Below, piece by piece: positions 24,308 to 35,214 of a stretch of DNA of 64,000 bases (position 1 is the first letter of the stretch; each line of letters opens with the position of its first letter). Both the position numbers and the translations under genes were made by a program. The DNA lies in the NCBI GenBank assembly GCA_039000515.1, contig JBCFYV010011164.1, forward strand, positions 39,810,566 through 39,874,565, read 5' to 3'. Source of the DNA: Timema cristinae. Its lineage: Eukaryota; Arthropoda; Insecta; Phasmatodea; Timematidae. Below the pieces are notes generated by a model that searched no databases, had not been told where the DNA came from, and was given only the letters and a program-made list of their open reading frames with translations.

Positions 24308-24610
24308 TTATTATCATTATTATTATTATTATTATTATTAGCACCTCGTCTTACTACCCGTTCGGGTTATACGCACTTACGCTAACGTGTAATGGTAGGG
24401 TGATTGTGAGATGAAATGGAGGACCTACAGTTTAACGTGGAATCCGAACCATGGTAGAGGCCTGGCATTCCCCACATTCAAAAGATGTCTTGTCAGAGGT
24501 GAAGGAAGGGTTTGTAAATCAGATAAATTTGTGCCGGGACCGAGGATTGAACCCCGGACTCTCAACACAGAAGTCTGACACCTTACCCCTAGACCACCAG
24601 GTCACCGACA
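24308..24610 (-). mobile_element. SINE-A copy, full length, with perfect TSD
   Basis: Reverse-orientation copy: a (TTA)n run at the left is the tail, then the standard 3' end, body and tRNA-like head at the right (accccggactctc, ccccta gaccaccagg). The ten bases agctactaaa flank it at 24298-24307 and 24611-24620. The 74-codon plus frame over it is a shadow. Confidence 0.92.
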
Positions 24611-25059
24611 AGCTACTAAAAAACAGTTCCTTGCTCATCCCTCTCAAAAATATATGTTGTCAATTTGAGATATGAGGCTTGAAGGTTCTCTCAGCTATAT
24701 ATTCCTTTCCCTCTCCCTATAACTGTATATTTTATTATCATATTAATAACCTTATAGCATTAAATTTATTTAGTTGTTGAACGTAGACTCTTTTCTCGCC
24801 TCTATTGTTCACTGATCACTCACCTCGCAACCTCCAGATATAGGGAAATAATTCATAGGCATTTACAAAAGCTGCTTCAATATTTGTGATTGCAGAACAT
24901 TTCACGGCGAACTTCAAATAATTGGTCCTAGAATTGATGAAAAATTGAAATGAATAACTGTGTAGGCTGATTCAAGCGTGGATAATAGCTTTTCACCCTT
25001 TCTATTTTATTTCTCCCTAAAACATTGAACCTTGTTGGTAATGAATCAAGAGTGAAACA

Positions 25060-25735
25060 CACATAATGTCTATAAAGATAAAACCAGAGAAAATTTAATC
25101 TTCTCAGTTGTAGAAATGAAGTTAGACAAAGTAAGTTCCTTCAAGTACCTCGGATGTACATTAAATGAAAACAACAACATGGAGGAGAGGGTCTTGGCCC
25201 AAAAACAAGCCGTAAATAAATGTGTTTATGCTTTAAATAGAATTTTCAGTACAAGAACAATGTATCTAATATCAAAAATATTAAGACTAGTGCTACTCTA
25301 CGGATATAAATTGTGGACGTTAAGCAATAAGGTGGAGAATAAGATATTTGCTTTTAAAATAAAGATTTAATAAAATGTTTGGACCTGTGGAAGAAAATAG
25401 GGAATTCAGAATTAGGGAAAATCTTGAGATACACAATCTTGTTAAGGGAGCAGACATCACAGCAAAAATAAGAACAAAATAATTTAGTGGTTAGGGCGTG
25501 TATTGAGAAGGGGGAAGGCAATTAATTATAAAACAAGTGTACTTAGGAAAACCAGAGGAAAGAATTCCATTGGGAAGACTGAAGCTCAAATTGGTTGATG
25601 TAGTAAGCTGTGACCTAAGAATACTGGATGCAGATGAGACTAGTGTTATCGAAATAAAAGCGTGGAAGAGGCTAAAGAGCGAGGCTATGAACCGACTGTG
25701 GTACCAATGGCCTTCAAGGTAAGGTTAGGTTTTGA
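25060..25735 (+). pseudogene. Non-LTR retrotransposon RT 3' fragment
   Basis: The frame at 25116-25370 contains SSFKYLGCTL, followed by an acidic residue stretch, then a basic helix, RTMYLISKILRLVLLYG and LWTLSNKVE. This is the thumb/post-RT signature of LINE-type 'endonuclease-reverse transcriptase' proteins (FKYLG...LLYG.E.W). After a stop, a second segment from 25375 reads MFGPVEEN and REFRIREN then HNLVKGADITAKI, again the expected order. The final segment, 25537-25722, has KPEERIPLGRLK and a terminal W.RL...A box, equivalent to the GRP(R)..W C-terminus. At least two frame breaks and internal stops make it nonfunctional. The upstream endonuclease and RT catalytic core are absent: a 5'-truncated insertion. 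Confidence 0.85.
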
Positions 25736-25890
25736 TATAAAATGACAGGTGGTATCAAAAATTAATACAGTGTTTTAAGTTGTATTTTAGTATTATATGT
25801 ATGTTTAGAAAGTTTATGTTAAATTTATCACAAAATAAACTTTATTCGTGTAAGTTTGAAATAATTGGACTTGTACTTTTACATATACAT

Positions 25891-26340
25891 ATACAGAATG
25901 TTTGGAAACTCATAGCCCAAATTGCACATATAACTTTTTTGAGCCAAAAGTAATATAAAATCCCTATACACTTACATCCAGAAAACTTTTCTAATACCAT
26001 TAAATTGTGTTCATAGTTTCGGCGGAGAGCGCTGGAAGAGCATACATAGCTACTCAAGCATTCGTGTACTAAAAGCTGTAAAGGAGTTAGGCACGAGGCA
26101 CTGCACATGTAATAATGGCAGGTTGTGTAGTGCCTCACGCCTAGCTCCTAGGCAACCGGTTGTACACGCATGCTTGAATTGTTATGCTCTCCCATTGCTG
26201 TACGCCCAAATTTTTAAAAACAATTTAATGGTATTTACAAAGTTTTCCGGATGAAAGTGTATAGAGATTTTGTATTACTCTTAGTTCAAACAAGCTATAT
26301 GTGCGGCTTGTGCTATGATTTTCCGAACACCCTCTATCTG
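25891..26340. mobile_element. Foldback MITE, nearly complete palindrome
   Basis: The left arm starts gaatgtttggaaactcatag and the right arm ends ctatgattttccgaacaccc. The two match as inverted repeats inward almost to a small centre near 26111-26125, through shared phrases such as aataccattaaattg / caatttaatggtat and aggcac...gtgcct. Arms are about 215 bp, roughly 75-80% alike by eye. The outer GGGTGTTCGGAAA-type end is common among insect MITEs. A short CATA/TACAT flank is suggestive of a TSD but not proven. No transposase. The 98-codon minus frame is a shadow. Confidence 0.8.
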
Positions 26341-26344
26341 TACA

Positions 26345-26592
26345 TACATCACCGTGTCTTACTATCCATTCCGGATATACACCTTAGTCAAAACTACTCT
26401 AGTGTATTAGGGGTGATAAAAGGTTGAATTTATAGGAAATGTATAGTCCCTACGCATTTGCGTGGCAAGAGAGTGAAAAACAATTTAGGAAAAAGCCACC
26501 CTCTGTACACCCGACTGGGATCGAACCCCGATCTCCCCGTTATAGTCAGTGCAGTCTATTGTGAGCGTGACGCCTTAGACCAAGCTGACACC
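26345..26592 (-). repeat. Family B SINE, well preserved
   Basis: The best-preserved family B copy. The plus strand has the 3' end caccgtgtcttactatcc, the body tttgcgtggcaagagagtg, aaacaatttaggaaaa, then gggatcgaacccc (a perfect box B complement), gatctccccg, and the tRNA-like 5' end through gacgccttagaccaagctga. It directly abuts the foldback MITE. Confidence 0.7.
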
Positions 26593-27190
26593 GAAGCAAA
26601 TGTTTGATCCTTTAAATGCACTATAAACCCCGTTTACTCTGAAAGGTAAAAGGTAAAAGCACTCTTAGCTAGACTAATAACTAGATATGAACATATCCAA
26701 GAAATCTTTTGATTAAAAGTTTCATATCATTGTATCACAGGACTGGTGTGTCCTTTTAGGATTGTATTATAATATTGAGGCATTAGCATATCTGGTCTTC
26801 AGCCTTAAATTTAGTTAAACAACCAGCCACCAAGCGCTGCAGGTAGATCTTGTTTATATTACTACGTGTGCGTGAGAAGAAAACCAGAATCGCTGTTATT
26901 GCTTTATTTTAACTCATTTGATAATGTGTCTGATATTAACGTTCCTAGATTGAATTAAGCCGAAGTGCGAGCCTTAATATTGGGGATATTTTGATTGTAT
27001 AATTTAATTTAAATACTTTAAAATAAAATTAAACAAAAATTCAAAAGATGTTTTTTTTAAGATTTAAAAAAAACAAAGAATTTGCTACTGATTACTTTGT
27101 ATGCGTGTTATCATAATGTAATCTTCAATTACCTTGTAAGGATATAAGCATGATTTGTTTAGTCGAATAGAATGAAAAAGACACCTAGAC
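26593..27190. other. AT-rich spacer
   Basis: No recognised element; several A/T runs only. Confidence 0.45.
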
Positions 27191-27194
27191 ATGG

Positions 27195-27335
27195 GAATCA
27201 AACCCAGCACCTCTGCTTAGCGTAACAATGTTCTACAACTGAACTCTCCAGGGTTCGTCCCATGGTCAAGATTATTCTTCCCTTATAGCTTATGGCAGAG
27301 TCTGTGATGGACGTGTGAATATCATTGACTAATAA
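27195..27335 (-). repeat. Family C element, one arm
   Basis: The plus strand reads atgggaatcaaacccagcac (box B complement), then cttagcgtaacaatgttc (box A complement), then gggttcgtcccatgg and ggcagagtctgtgatggacg. This matches the left arm of the complete family C palindrome at 30.8-31.1 kb. The opposing arm is missing or decayed. Confidence 0.6.
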
Positions 27336-27529
27336 TAGCTAACATTGATATCACAGCCTCCGTGACTTGCTTGTGGCTTTATGCTACTAATTTGTATAAA
27401 TACTTTCTACAGTATGTACCAAATGAATCAATATGGAATAAAGCAGCGCTATACAATTACGTACATACGAAAGGTAAGGCTTGGGGGATAGATTATCATA
27501 ATTACGGGAATCAGTCATATCTGTATCAT

Positions 27530-27800
27530 ATTTAAATCAATTGGAAAAATGACACATTGACACGGAAATCAAGCCCAGAACCTTTGACTTAGCACGCCAA
27601 TGCTCTATCAATGAGATATCCAGGGATCGTTTCGCTCTCAGGGTCATTCTTCACTTATATTTGTATATATGCGTGAAGAATAACCCTAGGCATGAAACAC
27701 TCCGTTGATAGCATTTGCTCGCCAAAGCCAAAAGTCCAATATTCGATACCCATGTTCAGGCGTCATGGTTTTTTTTAAATTCTATTTGAATATGATTCTC
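27530..27800. mobile_element. Family C palindrome with two tRNA-like arms
   Basis: The left arm (minus) has acacggaaatcaagcccag and cgccaatgctctatcaatga. The right arm (plus) has gttgatagcatttgctcgcc and caatattcgatacccatg. Between them, gggtcattcttcac and gtgaagaataaccct pair around an 18-base AT loop near 27655-27672. The outer ends (ggaaaaatgacac, and the complement near 27765) also pair. Both tRNA-like 5' ends point inward. The arms are more degraded than in the 30.8 kb copy. Confidence 0.65.
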
Positions 27801-28224
27801 ATAAGGTTGATTTCCGAAATGATTATAATTAATCATCCTTCAATATTAACCTTTCATATAGATCTACTCAATTATATAGCGTTGCTCTTATCTTGTTTAG
27901 TTCAAACAAAATAAGTTTACTAGGTTACTTCCTTACAAGGAAAACCAAGGGTACATTAATTGAAGACATTCCTCCTTGAATATTATTGTATATCTATCTA
28001 ACCTTTTGTTTGCTAATACTCTGGGTCTTGGATTTCTTCATTTCTTCATCTAGTTTCCACATTTTAAACTATTTCCGGTTGTGTTGTATTTTAAAACCTT
28101 AAGAAAAATCATATGAATTATATTTCAATTAATCTAACCATACTGCCCTCCCCTCCCCAAACTCTGTCTTTTGTCAATGTTTCAAATAGAACGTACTGTA
28201 ACTCTTCACTCGGACCACCCCTAT
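27801..28224. other. Unannotated spacer
   Basis: No repeat copy or exon recognised. Confidence 0.4.
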
Positions 28225-28574
28225 CCATTTAACCAAACAGGGTGAATGGGGCTGGTGGGGGAGGAGGGCTATTCGTCTGGCTGTGTAAGATAGCTGTGAC
28301 CCTGCGTCAGTGGATATTGGATGTTTACAATGACAGGGCCTGTTCCATCCTATCCATCTCACAAACTGGGCTGATACATGGACGGCCTCGCTGGTTGGCC
28401 ATCCGATCTAGGCGCGTCCTTCTTTCACAAGGGTTGGTGGAAGAACGGGATGGCGTGAAAGATGGGCCTAGACAAGCCTCGCCGGACATCCTGTTTATCC
28501 ACAGTAGAGACAGCGTAGCTGAGGGGTTTGTGACGTTAGTGTGTCAACTGGAGCTGTTTCAAATTATACTTTAA
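28225..28574. other. GC-richer island with a 110-codon frame
   Basis: A plus-strand frame at 28242-28574 runs through a GC-richer, non-repeat segment. The translation starts with a Gly run and then has mixed composition (for example WLCKIAVTLRQWILDVYND). I recognise no domain. A possible splice acceptor (accaaacag) lies just upstream but its pyrimidine tract is poor. It may be an unrecognised exon, noncoding RNA or regulatory DNA. Confidence 0.25.
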
Positions 28575-28635
28575 AAATATAAAATAGACATATGTCGTCA
28601 CTTATAGTACTAGCCACAAACTATTACCCGTATGA

Positions 28636-28661
28636 TTATATATATATATATATATATATAT
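28636..28661. repeat. (TA)n microsatellite
   Basis: About 13 TA units. Confidence 0.95.
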
Positions 28662-28689
28662 TCCAACCATTCCATAACATAATTTGAAT

Positions 28690-28785
28690 ATCTTTCCTCT
28701 AGAAATTCACATTTCTCAGCCCAACCCTATTAGCGTTATTAAAAGTATTAAGTCCAGACGGGTAGTAGGACAAGGGTGATTTATT
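28690..28785 (+). repeat. Family B SINE 3' fragment
   Basis: The tail phrase attagcgttattaaaag and ccagacgggtagtaggac correspond to the family end. The head is absent. Confidence 0.35.
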
Positions 28786-29612
28786 TTATTTAACTTAAGA
28801 CTTATTCGTTTTTACAACGGATTAAGAAGTGTGTGGAATCATTCTAGTTTGTTTTTATTTTTATAATATATTACATAATAAATATAATACTAGTCTCGAC
28901 CAACTTAAAAACAAATATTGATGTATTGTAAACTAAATTGGAATCGGAATCGCACAAAACAATTTGAACTTGTTAATGTATATTGAGTTAATAGTTTACC
29001 TTACTGAGAACAAGGCATGATCTACACATTTCCAAATTTTGGGCTAAGAGGTAAAGGCTTATACTACTATGGAAAATGGATAATCATATTATAAAGGATA
29101 ATAAAACTTGACACTCATATATGTGGATGTGTCTGTGTGTCTTCATATGAGATCAATTAATGTATTCATGTAGGTTAGAGTCGTAAAGCCTTTGGACTCA
29201 ATTATCAGATAGGTAGGCACTGAAGAATTTGAAACAAATTAAAATAGTTTACGAGTTTCAAATCAATTATTATTATAACGTTGTAACATACGAGGTAGGT
29301 ATGAGCAGGGTAGCTTAAGAACATGAACCTGCATTAGTTACAGAAGGTGATGGAAAATAAAAAACAATGATAAATCCCATGTGGAAAACCATTCCCAGTG
29401 TAACCGACCGATATTCATTCAAACCTTGAAATCTACGTCACCAGTAATCTAATTTATTGCAAATCTGATATTTTAAGCAGTGTGATTTGTAGTGCAAAAT
29501 AAAGCCACTTTGTTGTTGAATGTGTTATCTTAAATAGTAGCTAGTATGTATTGTAACCCCCAGATATTTGTGGTTTTTTTAGTGAAGGTCTTACTTATTA
29601 TTGTACATGCAT
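28786..29612. other. AT-rich spacer
   Basis: No supported feature. Confidence 0.45.
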
Positions 29613-29624
29613 TAATTCGTCTTG

Positions 29625-29911
29625 CGGTGGTGACCTGGTGTCTAGCGGTAAGGTGTCAGACTTCTGTGCTGGCGGCCGGGGTTCAATCCTCGGTCCCGGC
29701 ACAGATTTATCTGATTACCAAACCTTTCCTTCACCTCTGACAAGACATCTTGTGAAGTGTGGGGAATGCCAGGCCTCCACCGTGGTTCGGATTCCACGTT
29801 AAACTGTAGGTCCTTCATTTCATCTCACAATCATCCTACCATTACACATTAGCGTAAGTGCGTACAACCCGAACGGGTAGTAATACGCGGTGCTAATAAT
29901 AATAATAATAA
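29625..29911 (+). mobile_element. SINE-A copy, full length
   Basis: Near-consensus head, box B (ggggttcaatcc), body, 3' end and (TAA)n tail. One base is missing in the box A region (gtgtctagcggtaagg). The flanks taattcgtcttg (29613-29624) and taattagttttg (29912-29923) agree at ten of twelve positions, a decayed TSD. The 64-codon plus frame ends inside it and is not a gene. Confidence 0.88.
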
Positions 29912-29989
29912 TAATTAGTTTTGTAGTATACATTCCTCAGAAAAAAATACTACGCCGAGTACAGTAAACGTCCTTTTAAATGTTATTTT

Positions 29990-30330
29990 TCTTACTCCCA
30001 TCCCTTTTCCCCCTTGATAAAAGTGAAGGATTTGTCCCTTATGGTCAGTAAAATGGGGTGAGGGTGGGGGGGTTAGTGGGGAGGGGAGGTTAGATGTTTC
30101 CAACAGTAGACACGTTCCTCACATTAAGAGGCTGGTACAACGCGGCACGTATGGCCCATTACATTACAACAAGCGTGCGCGTGTGTGTGACTCGCTTGGT
30201 CTCTAGAGTACAGATGTTACCAGGGGAGAAGAAGAGGTTTCCATCGATACGAGAGGACGCTACTGGACGACATCATCCCTTCCTTGATTGACCAGATGAC
30301 CTCATTCTCGATTCTCTGGGCTGCTTCTTT
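29990..30330. other. GC-richer island
   Basis: A G-rich stretch (gggtgagggtgggggggtt near 30056) is followed by non-repetitive mixed sequence with CpG dinucleotides (acgcggcacg, gcgtgcgcgtg). The 65-codon plus frame at 30094-30291 shows no domain. Candidate regulatory DNA or noncoding exon only. Confidence 0.25.
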
Positions 30331-30628
30331 ATTTTCTAAGCGGGCGTCTCCATGTTGTGTTACGAGAAAGCGTTCAAGTAGTAAACCCGGGGATATCTTT
30401 ACTTTTTATTTAAAAGCGCTGATTGTATTGACGTTTGTTAAGTAACAACTGGAATGTGGTGCCAACCAACTTTAGAGCTCTCAAATATTAAGTATATTTT
30501 ACTTTCTCCTATCAAGAGAAAGTATTGTAATCATGAAAATATCTATTTCAAGATTATTAAGAATATTTTAATTGTATGTGTATCCGAACTCCAAAAAAGT
30601 GATTTTACATTATTATATCTGTCCCAAT

Positions 30629-30692
30629 GTGTGTGTGTGTGTGTGTGTGTGTAGTATATATATATATATATATGTATATAAATATATATATA
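30629..30692. repeat. (GT)n-(TA)n compound microsatellite
   Basis: Twelve GT units then TA/TATG repeats. The 66- and 77-codon frames with CVCV or YIYI runs are translations of it. Confidence 0.95.
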
Positions 30693-30770
30693 CCGGTATA
30701 TCCCTGGCCACTGATCTTAAATACTTTGAACTATTTTGTTCACGTTTGATATTTGGATATATAGTATTCA

Positions 30771-31137
30771 TTAAATTGAAAACTAATTCTGAACACGGGA
30801 ATTGAATTTGGGACCTTTGGCTTAGTATTCCAATGCTCTAACCACAGAGCTATCCAGGGTCGTCCGGTGTCCAGGGTCATCTTCACTCATATTTTAAGGT
30901 GGGGTCTGTCATGGACGTGTGAAAATCGTCAGCTACATATGAGTGCTCAATTAAGAACACGAGCTATGTATCTGACGATTTTGACACACGTCCATCACAG
31001 ACCCCACCTTAAAATATGAGAGAAGATGACCCTGGACAACGGACGACCCCTGGATAGTTCTGTGGTTAGCGCATTGACATATAAAGCAAAGGTTCTGGGT
31101 TCGATTCCCGTGTCCAGGTGTCATTTTTCAATTAAAT
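30771..31137. mobile_element. Family C palindrome, best copy
   Basis: Two ~165 bp arms are inverted around a centre near 30951. The right arm contains a foldable tRNA-like unit at 31049-31118: a 5' cctgga pairs with 3' tccagg, the D-arm region is tgtggttagcgcattg, and box B at 31098-31108 is ggttcgattcc, a perfect match to the Pol III consensus. The left arm holds the diverged mirror (gggaattgaatttggg). Inside both arms lie gtccagggtcatctt and ggtggggtctgt...ggacgtgtg. The tRNA 5' ends face inward, so Pol III transcripts from each arm would run outward. Arm identity is about 85% by eye. Confidence 0.8.
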
Positions 31138-31862
31138 AATATGATATTTATATGCGGCTATAACTGTAGCTACAATTAAAATTATGGTTCATTTTTTAAT
31201 TTGACCCAAATCTTTAAATTAAGGTTGTTTACTATAAGGGATTTTTTTAATCACAATTTTTTTTGAAAATGGCTCTAGTGATTTTGTTTAAAATTGATAT
31301 TAAGAAGTACTTAACCTCCCCAATAACATTGTTTACTTAATTTTTTAGTTAAATTCATTTAAAAGTAGTTTACTGAAGAGGAGTTTCTAAAATTTGGAAT
31401 AAGGTAGTTTTAAAATGGCTTATAACAATTTTGTTTAAAATGTTTATATGAAGAATGTTTGGAATGCCAAATAAAACTCTATACTTTTTGGGGAGAGAAG
31501 GAAAATATTTTGGAGTAGTTTACTGAAAACCAATATTTGAACATTTTCTTTCAAACTTTAATACACAATATTAGACAATCTGTGCGATTGTGTCATACCA
31601 TTTATTTTTTACTAATTGCAATGTTATTAAATGAAACAATTTATATATTTATTTTATTTTTGAGATTTAAACAGTCACTTTATAAATATTGTGACATATT
31701 ATCATTTATACCCTATAATTTGTTGTTTTTAATGAAACCTTTCTTCCAAACCTTCATATTCCACAACAATCTAGCCATAAATAGAACCTGTGTCTTCTAG
31801 AACCGTAATAATCTTCACTTACCTATTGACCACGGGTCAAATTAGCATATGAATTAAACTCA

Positions 31863-32008
31863 CAGTGGTGGTCCCATGATTTAAGTTATCAGACATACAA
31901 TATAGGGGATTGCTGATGACGGAACGTCGAGGCTCAAATCTCGACTTGGTGCAATGATGGTAGTATTACATACAACTGCCTGCCACATATTGATATTTCA
32001 CCTTTCAC
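31863..32008 (+). repeat. Family B SINE 5' part
   Basis: Head cagtggtggtcccatgattt, linker, then the T-arm gaggctcaaatctcgacttg (box B-like). The copy ends where the minisatellite begins, so the array lies at or within the SINE body. Confidence 0.55.
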
Positions 32009-32009
32009 C

Positions 32010-33345
32010 CCGTGACCTGTTTTTAAGTTATTCTAAAAATATAATAAGGATGTGAAAGTTGGTCATAGAACCTGGATATAAAATTAGGTTTATTCTAAAA
32101 ATATAACCCTGATGAAAAATATATAATAGAACCCGATGTAAAAAGAGGTCATTCTAAAAATATATCCGGATGAAAACGTAGTATTAAAACCCAGATGTAA
32201 AAGTAGGTAATTCTAAGAATATAACCCTGATGAAAAAGTAGGTAATAGAACCCGGATTTAAAAGTAGATAACAGAATCCAAATGTAAAAGTAGGTCATTC
32301 TAAAAATATAGCCTGGATGAAAATGTAGATAATAGAACCCGGATCTAAAAGTATGTCATTCTACAAATTTATCCCGGATGAAAAAGTAGGAAATAGAACC
32401 CGCATGTAAAGAGGTCATTCTTCAAAATATATCCTAATAAAAAGTAGGTAATAGAACCCGATGTAAAAGTAGGTCATTCTAAGAATATAACCCTGATGAA
32501 AAACGTAGGTAATAGAACCCGGATTTAAAAGTAGATAATAGAATCCAAATGTAAAAGTAGGTGATTCTAAAAATATACCTGATGAAAAGTAGTAATAGAA
32601 CCCGAATTAAAAAGTAATTTTAAAAATTATCCCGGATCAAAAAGTAGGAATAAACTCGGATATAAAAGTCAGTAATTAAAACCGAATGTAAAAGTGGTCA
32701 TAAAACCAGGATATAAAAGTAGCTAATTCTAAAAATATAGCCCTGAGAAAAAGTAATAAACCAGATTTAAAGTAGTAATAATATACCTAGAATAAAAGTA
32801 AGTGATTCTAAAAATATAGCCCTGAGAAAAAGAGGATAAACCGAATGTAAAAGTAGGTAATTTAAAAATATACCCGTAAAAAGCAGGCATACAACCGGAT
32901 ATAAAGTAGATTAAGCTAGAAAAAGAGGCATAAACCAGGATGATAAAGTAGTAATTCTAAAAATATAGCCCTGATAAAAAAGAGGATACAACCAGATGTA
33001 AAGTAGTATTCTAAAATATAGCCCTAAAAAGCAGGTCTAAAACCGGATGTAAAAGTAGCTAATAGCCTGAGAAAAAAGTAGCATACAACCAGGATGTAAA
33101 AGTGGGTATTCTAAAAATATAGCCCTGAGGAAAAAGAGGCCATACAACCAGGATGTTAAAGTAGGTAATTCTAAAAATATATGCCTGATGAAAATGTAGC
33201 TCATTCTAAAAATAGCCTCAATAAAAGTAGGTCATAAAACTCAGATATAAAAGTAGGTCATTAACCCGGATGTAAAAGTAGGTCACAAAACCAGTATGTA
33301 AAGGTAGGTCATATGAGCGGATGTAAAAGTAGGTCATAGAAACCG
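32010..33345 (+). repeat. Minisatellite array, plus orientation
   Basis: Degenerate tandem repeats with two alternating unit forms: gatgaaaaagtaggt plus cattctaaaaatata (about 35 bp), and ggatgtaaaagtaggt plus aatagaaccc (about 27 bp). Together they form a higher-order unit of about 60 bp. Units grow more irregular towards 32.6-33.1 kb with many small deletions. The reverse complement of the same unit forms the array at 36.85 kb. Confidence 0.9.
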
Positions 33346-33723
33346 TCTGTGAACGTAGATAATTTTAAATATAAAACCTCAAAGTGTCGACCTACTCTCT
33401 GGCCATGTAACCCGGATGTAGCTATCCACAAAGGTGCTGCTGATGTAATATGCGTGGTCGTTTTACCTATAAGCAGAGGCCGAAATGTGAGCAGTGATTC
33501 AAGTCCGGGATCGGTCCCAGAGGGGGAATGGAAATGTATCACCTCCAGACCAAATCCCAAGAAAATAAAATCCTACCTACCCCAATCCCACTCCCGACTT
33601 GACCTAATAACGACCTTCATAATTCACCCAGAATCACCATCATACCTTAAACACACCTTCCCCCATCACCAGAAAATAATTCTTCCTATACCCGAGACCC
33701 ACCGCAACACTCACTATCACTAA
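33346..33723 (+). other. tRNA-like relic and C-rich, G-poor tract
   Basis: Near 33450-33515 a tRNA-like sequence (gcgtggtcgttttacct, then gtgattcaagtccggga) is probably a SINE head. From about 33560 to 33720 the plus strand is C- and A-rich and almost free of G. A 124-codon frame spans 33349-33723, but it crosses minisatellite, SINE relic and the skewed tract, so I do not treat it as a gene. Confidence 0.4.
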
Positions 33724-34224
33724 TTGTCATCTCAAATTGAAATGTATATGAATACTCCTGTAATTCTCTTACAGCTTCATCTCACTGTTTTCATTTCATA
33801 AGGTATATAATTTCATTCACGCAGTTAAGGGTCATGACAGTGACTCGGTATTCAAATAATAAATCAGCCATTTCTTTGATGAACTAGACTGGTACTTCTG
33901 TCAATTCATTTAGAGATTCAGAGTCGGGCAACAGCCTCGCGACGTGAGCATCGATTCATTCATGAATTACAACTTGGTTGAGTAACAGTCATGAAGTAGG
34001 GAAAGCTTTGAGGATGAATAGCATAACCAATATGCACTGTGATGTGAAGAGATGTACGGGCAACCCAGGTAATTATTGTCAATATACATACATGTGCTAA
34101 TGAAATGCACAAATAAAATTAGTCGTTGGTATATTTTATGCATAGTTAATATTATTGGGGGTTTCTTCAATTGATGAAATCATTGATATTCCCCGGATGT
34201 GTTTTGCCTTCTCCCCTTCCCTCC
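33724..34224. other. Unannotated spacer
   Basis: No supported feature. Confidence 0.4.
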
Positions 34225-34640
34225 AACTCTATGAAAAGGGTAGTTTGAAATCGTTTTACCAATTTGGTTCAACTGAGTGTCGGAGAAGTCTTAGGTAAAT
34301 CATTCTTTAAAAAATTTAAGAATAAGGTACAATATAAATGGGGTTTATGAGTGAGCTCAAATTGTGTATTTTGGAATTTGTCTACACAATAAAAGAACAT
34401 CATTTTATGAATAAATATGAATTGAGAGAAGCATACTATCTATGGACATTTGAGATTTTGGATTTGCTTAAGTTGTGTTTAAAAATTTGGTTGACAAAAG
34501 GTAAGATGAAATGTTTGTTATTCCAAAGGAAAACCTACTTCGGTAGTTTACAGGGGGAAAATGTTTTAAGCTTTTATGAATGTGTCATCCCATTTAATTC
34601 CCACTATATATTTTAATCCAATGAATATTTTAATCCAATG
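34225..34640 (+). repeat. Family E fragment
   Basis: Module phrases are visible: aagggtagtttgaaatcg, ttttaccaatttggttcaac, and later cggtagtttacaggg, followed by a decayed end. The 92-codon plus frame here is a translation of the repeat. Confidence 0.45.
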
Positions 34641-34820
34641 AATATTTTAATCTAGTTTATTGTAAAAATATTATTTAGATTAATGTATAAAAGGAAACAT
34701 ATATAATAGGAGGTTACAGAAAAATATTTGAAATATATGTTCTAAGTTTTAATAAAACGTTTTCACGATTGCATCGTGCAAATTATTTTCCACTCTATTT
34801 AAACTCAATAATAAATTAAG

Positions 34821-35021
34821 CTGATTACCAAACCCTTCCTCCACCTCTGACAAGATATCTTGTGAATGTGGGTAATGCCAGGCCTCTACCGTGGTTCGGA
34901 TTCCACGTTATATTGTAGGTCCTCCATTTCATCTCACAATCACCCAACCATTACACATTAGCGTAAGTGCGTATAACCCGAATGGGTAGTAAGACCTGGT
35001 GCTAATAATAATAATAATAAT
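34821..35021 (+). mobile_element. SINE-A, 5'-truncated
   Basis: It begins in the body (ctgattaccaaacccttcct) without a tRNA head and ends with a (TAA)n tail that has one deletion. Flanks with ataataaatt-like text on both sides may be a TSD but are low-complexity. Confidence 0.85.
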
Positions 35022-35214
35022 ATAATAAAATTGAGTAACTGCTTTGAGCTTTATAACTTTTAAAGATAGGAAGTTCACTCTCGTCCTTTCGTTGTGAGTA
35101 AAAATGCAATGTTAAAGAAAGATAAATGAGTACATAGGAACACTAAGATTTTTTTTTTACAAAATGTTTTCATATTTTATTTTAAATTCAATATTTCGAC
35201 TCTTGTGTTTTCAG

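Larger units (their letters stand above)
30500..31615 (+). repeat. Family E copy interrupted by family C
   Basis: The start phrase tatcaagagaaagtattg at 30510 and the end ataccatttatttttta at 31597 bound it. The module phrases at 31228, 31373 and 31515 (tgtttact / agtttactgaa) keep the ~142 bp spacing. Between start and modules lie the GT/TA microsatellite and a complete family C palindrome (30.77-31.14 kb), so family C inserted into, or is nested within, this older copy. Confidence 0.55.

Noticed and set aside
28242..28574. 110-codon plus-strand frame
   Set aside because: Kept only as an island; no domain, no convincing splice signals, and a frame this long is not surprising in a GC-richer stretch.
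31049..31118. Functional tRNA gene
   Set aside because: The tRNA-like unit folds partly, but it lies in a palindromic repeat arm, lacks a clear anticodon arm, and has relatives at 27.2-27.8 kb; it is a tRNA-derived repeat.
33349..33723. 124-codon plus-strand frame
   Set aside because: It joins minisatellite, SINE relic and a C-rich tract; the length follows from the lack of G (few TAG/TGA).
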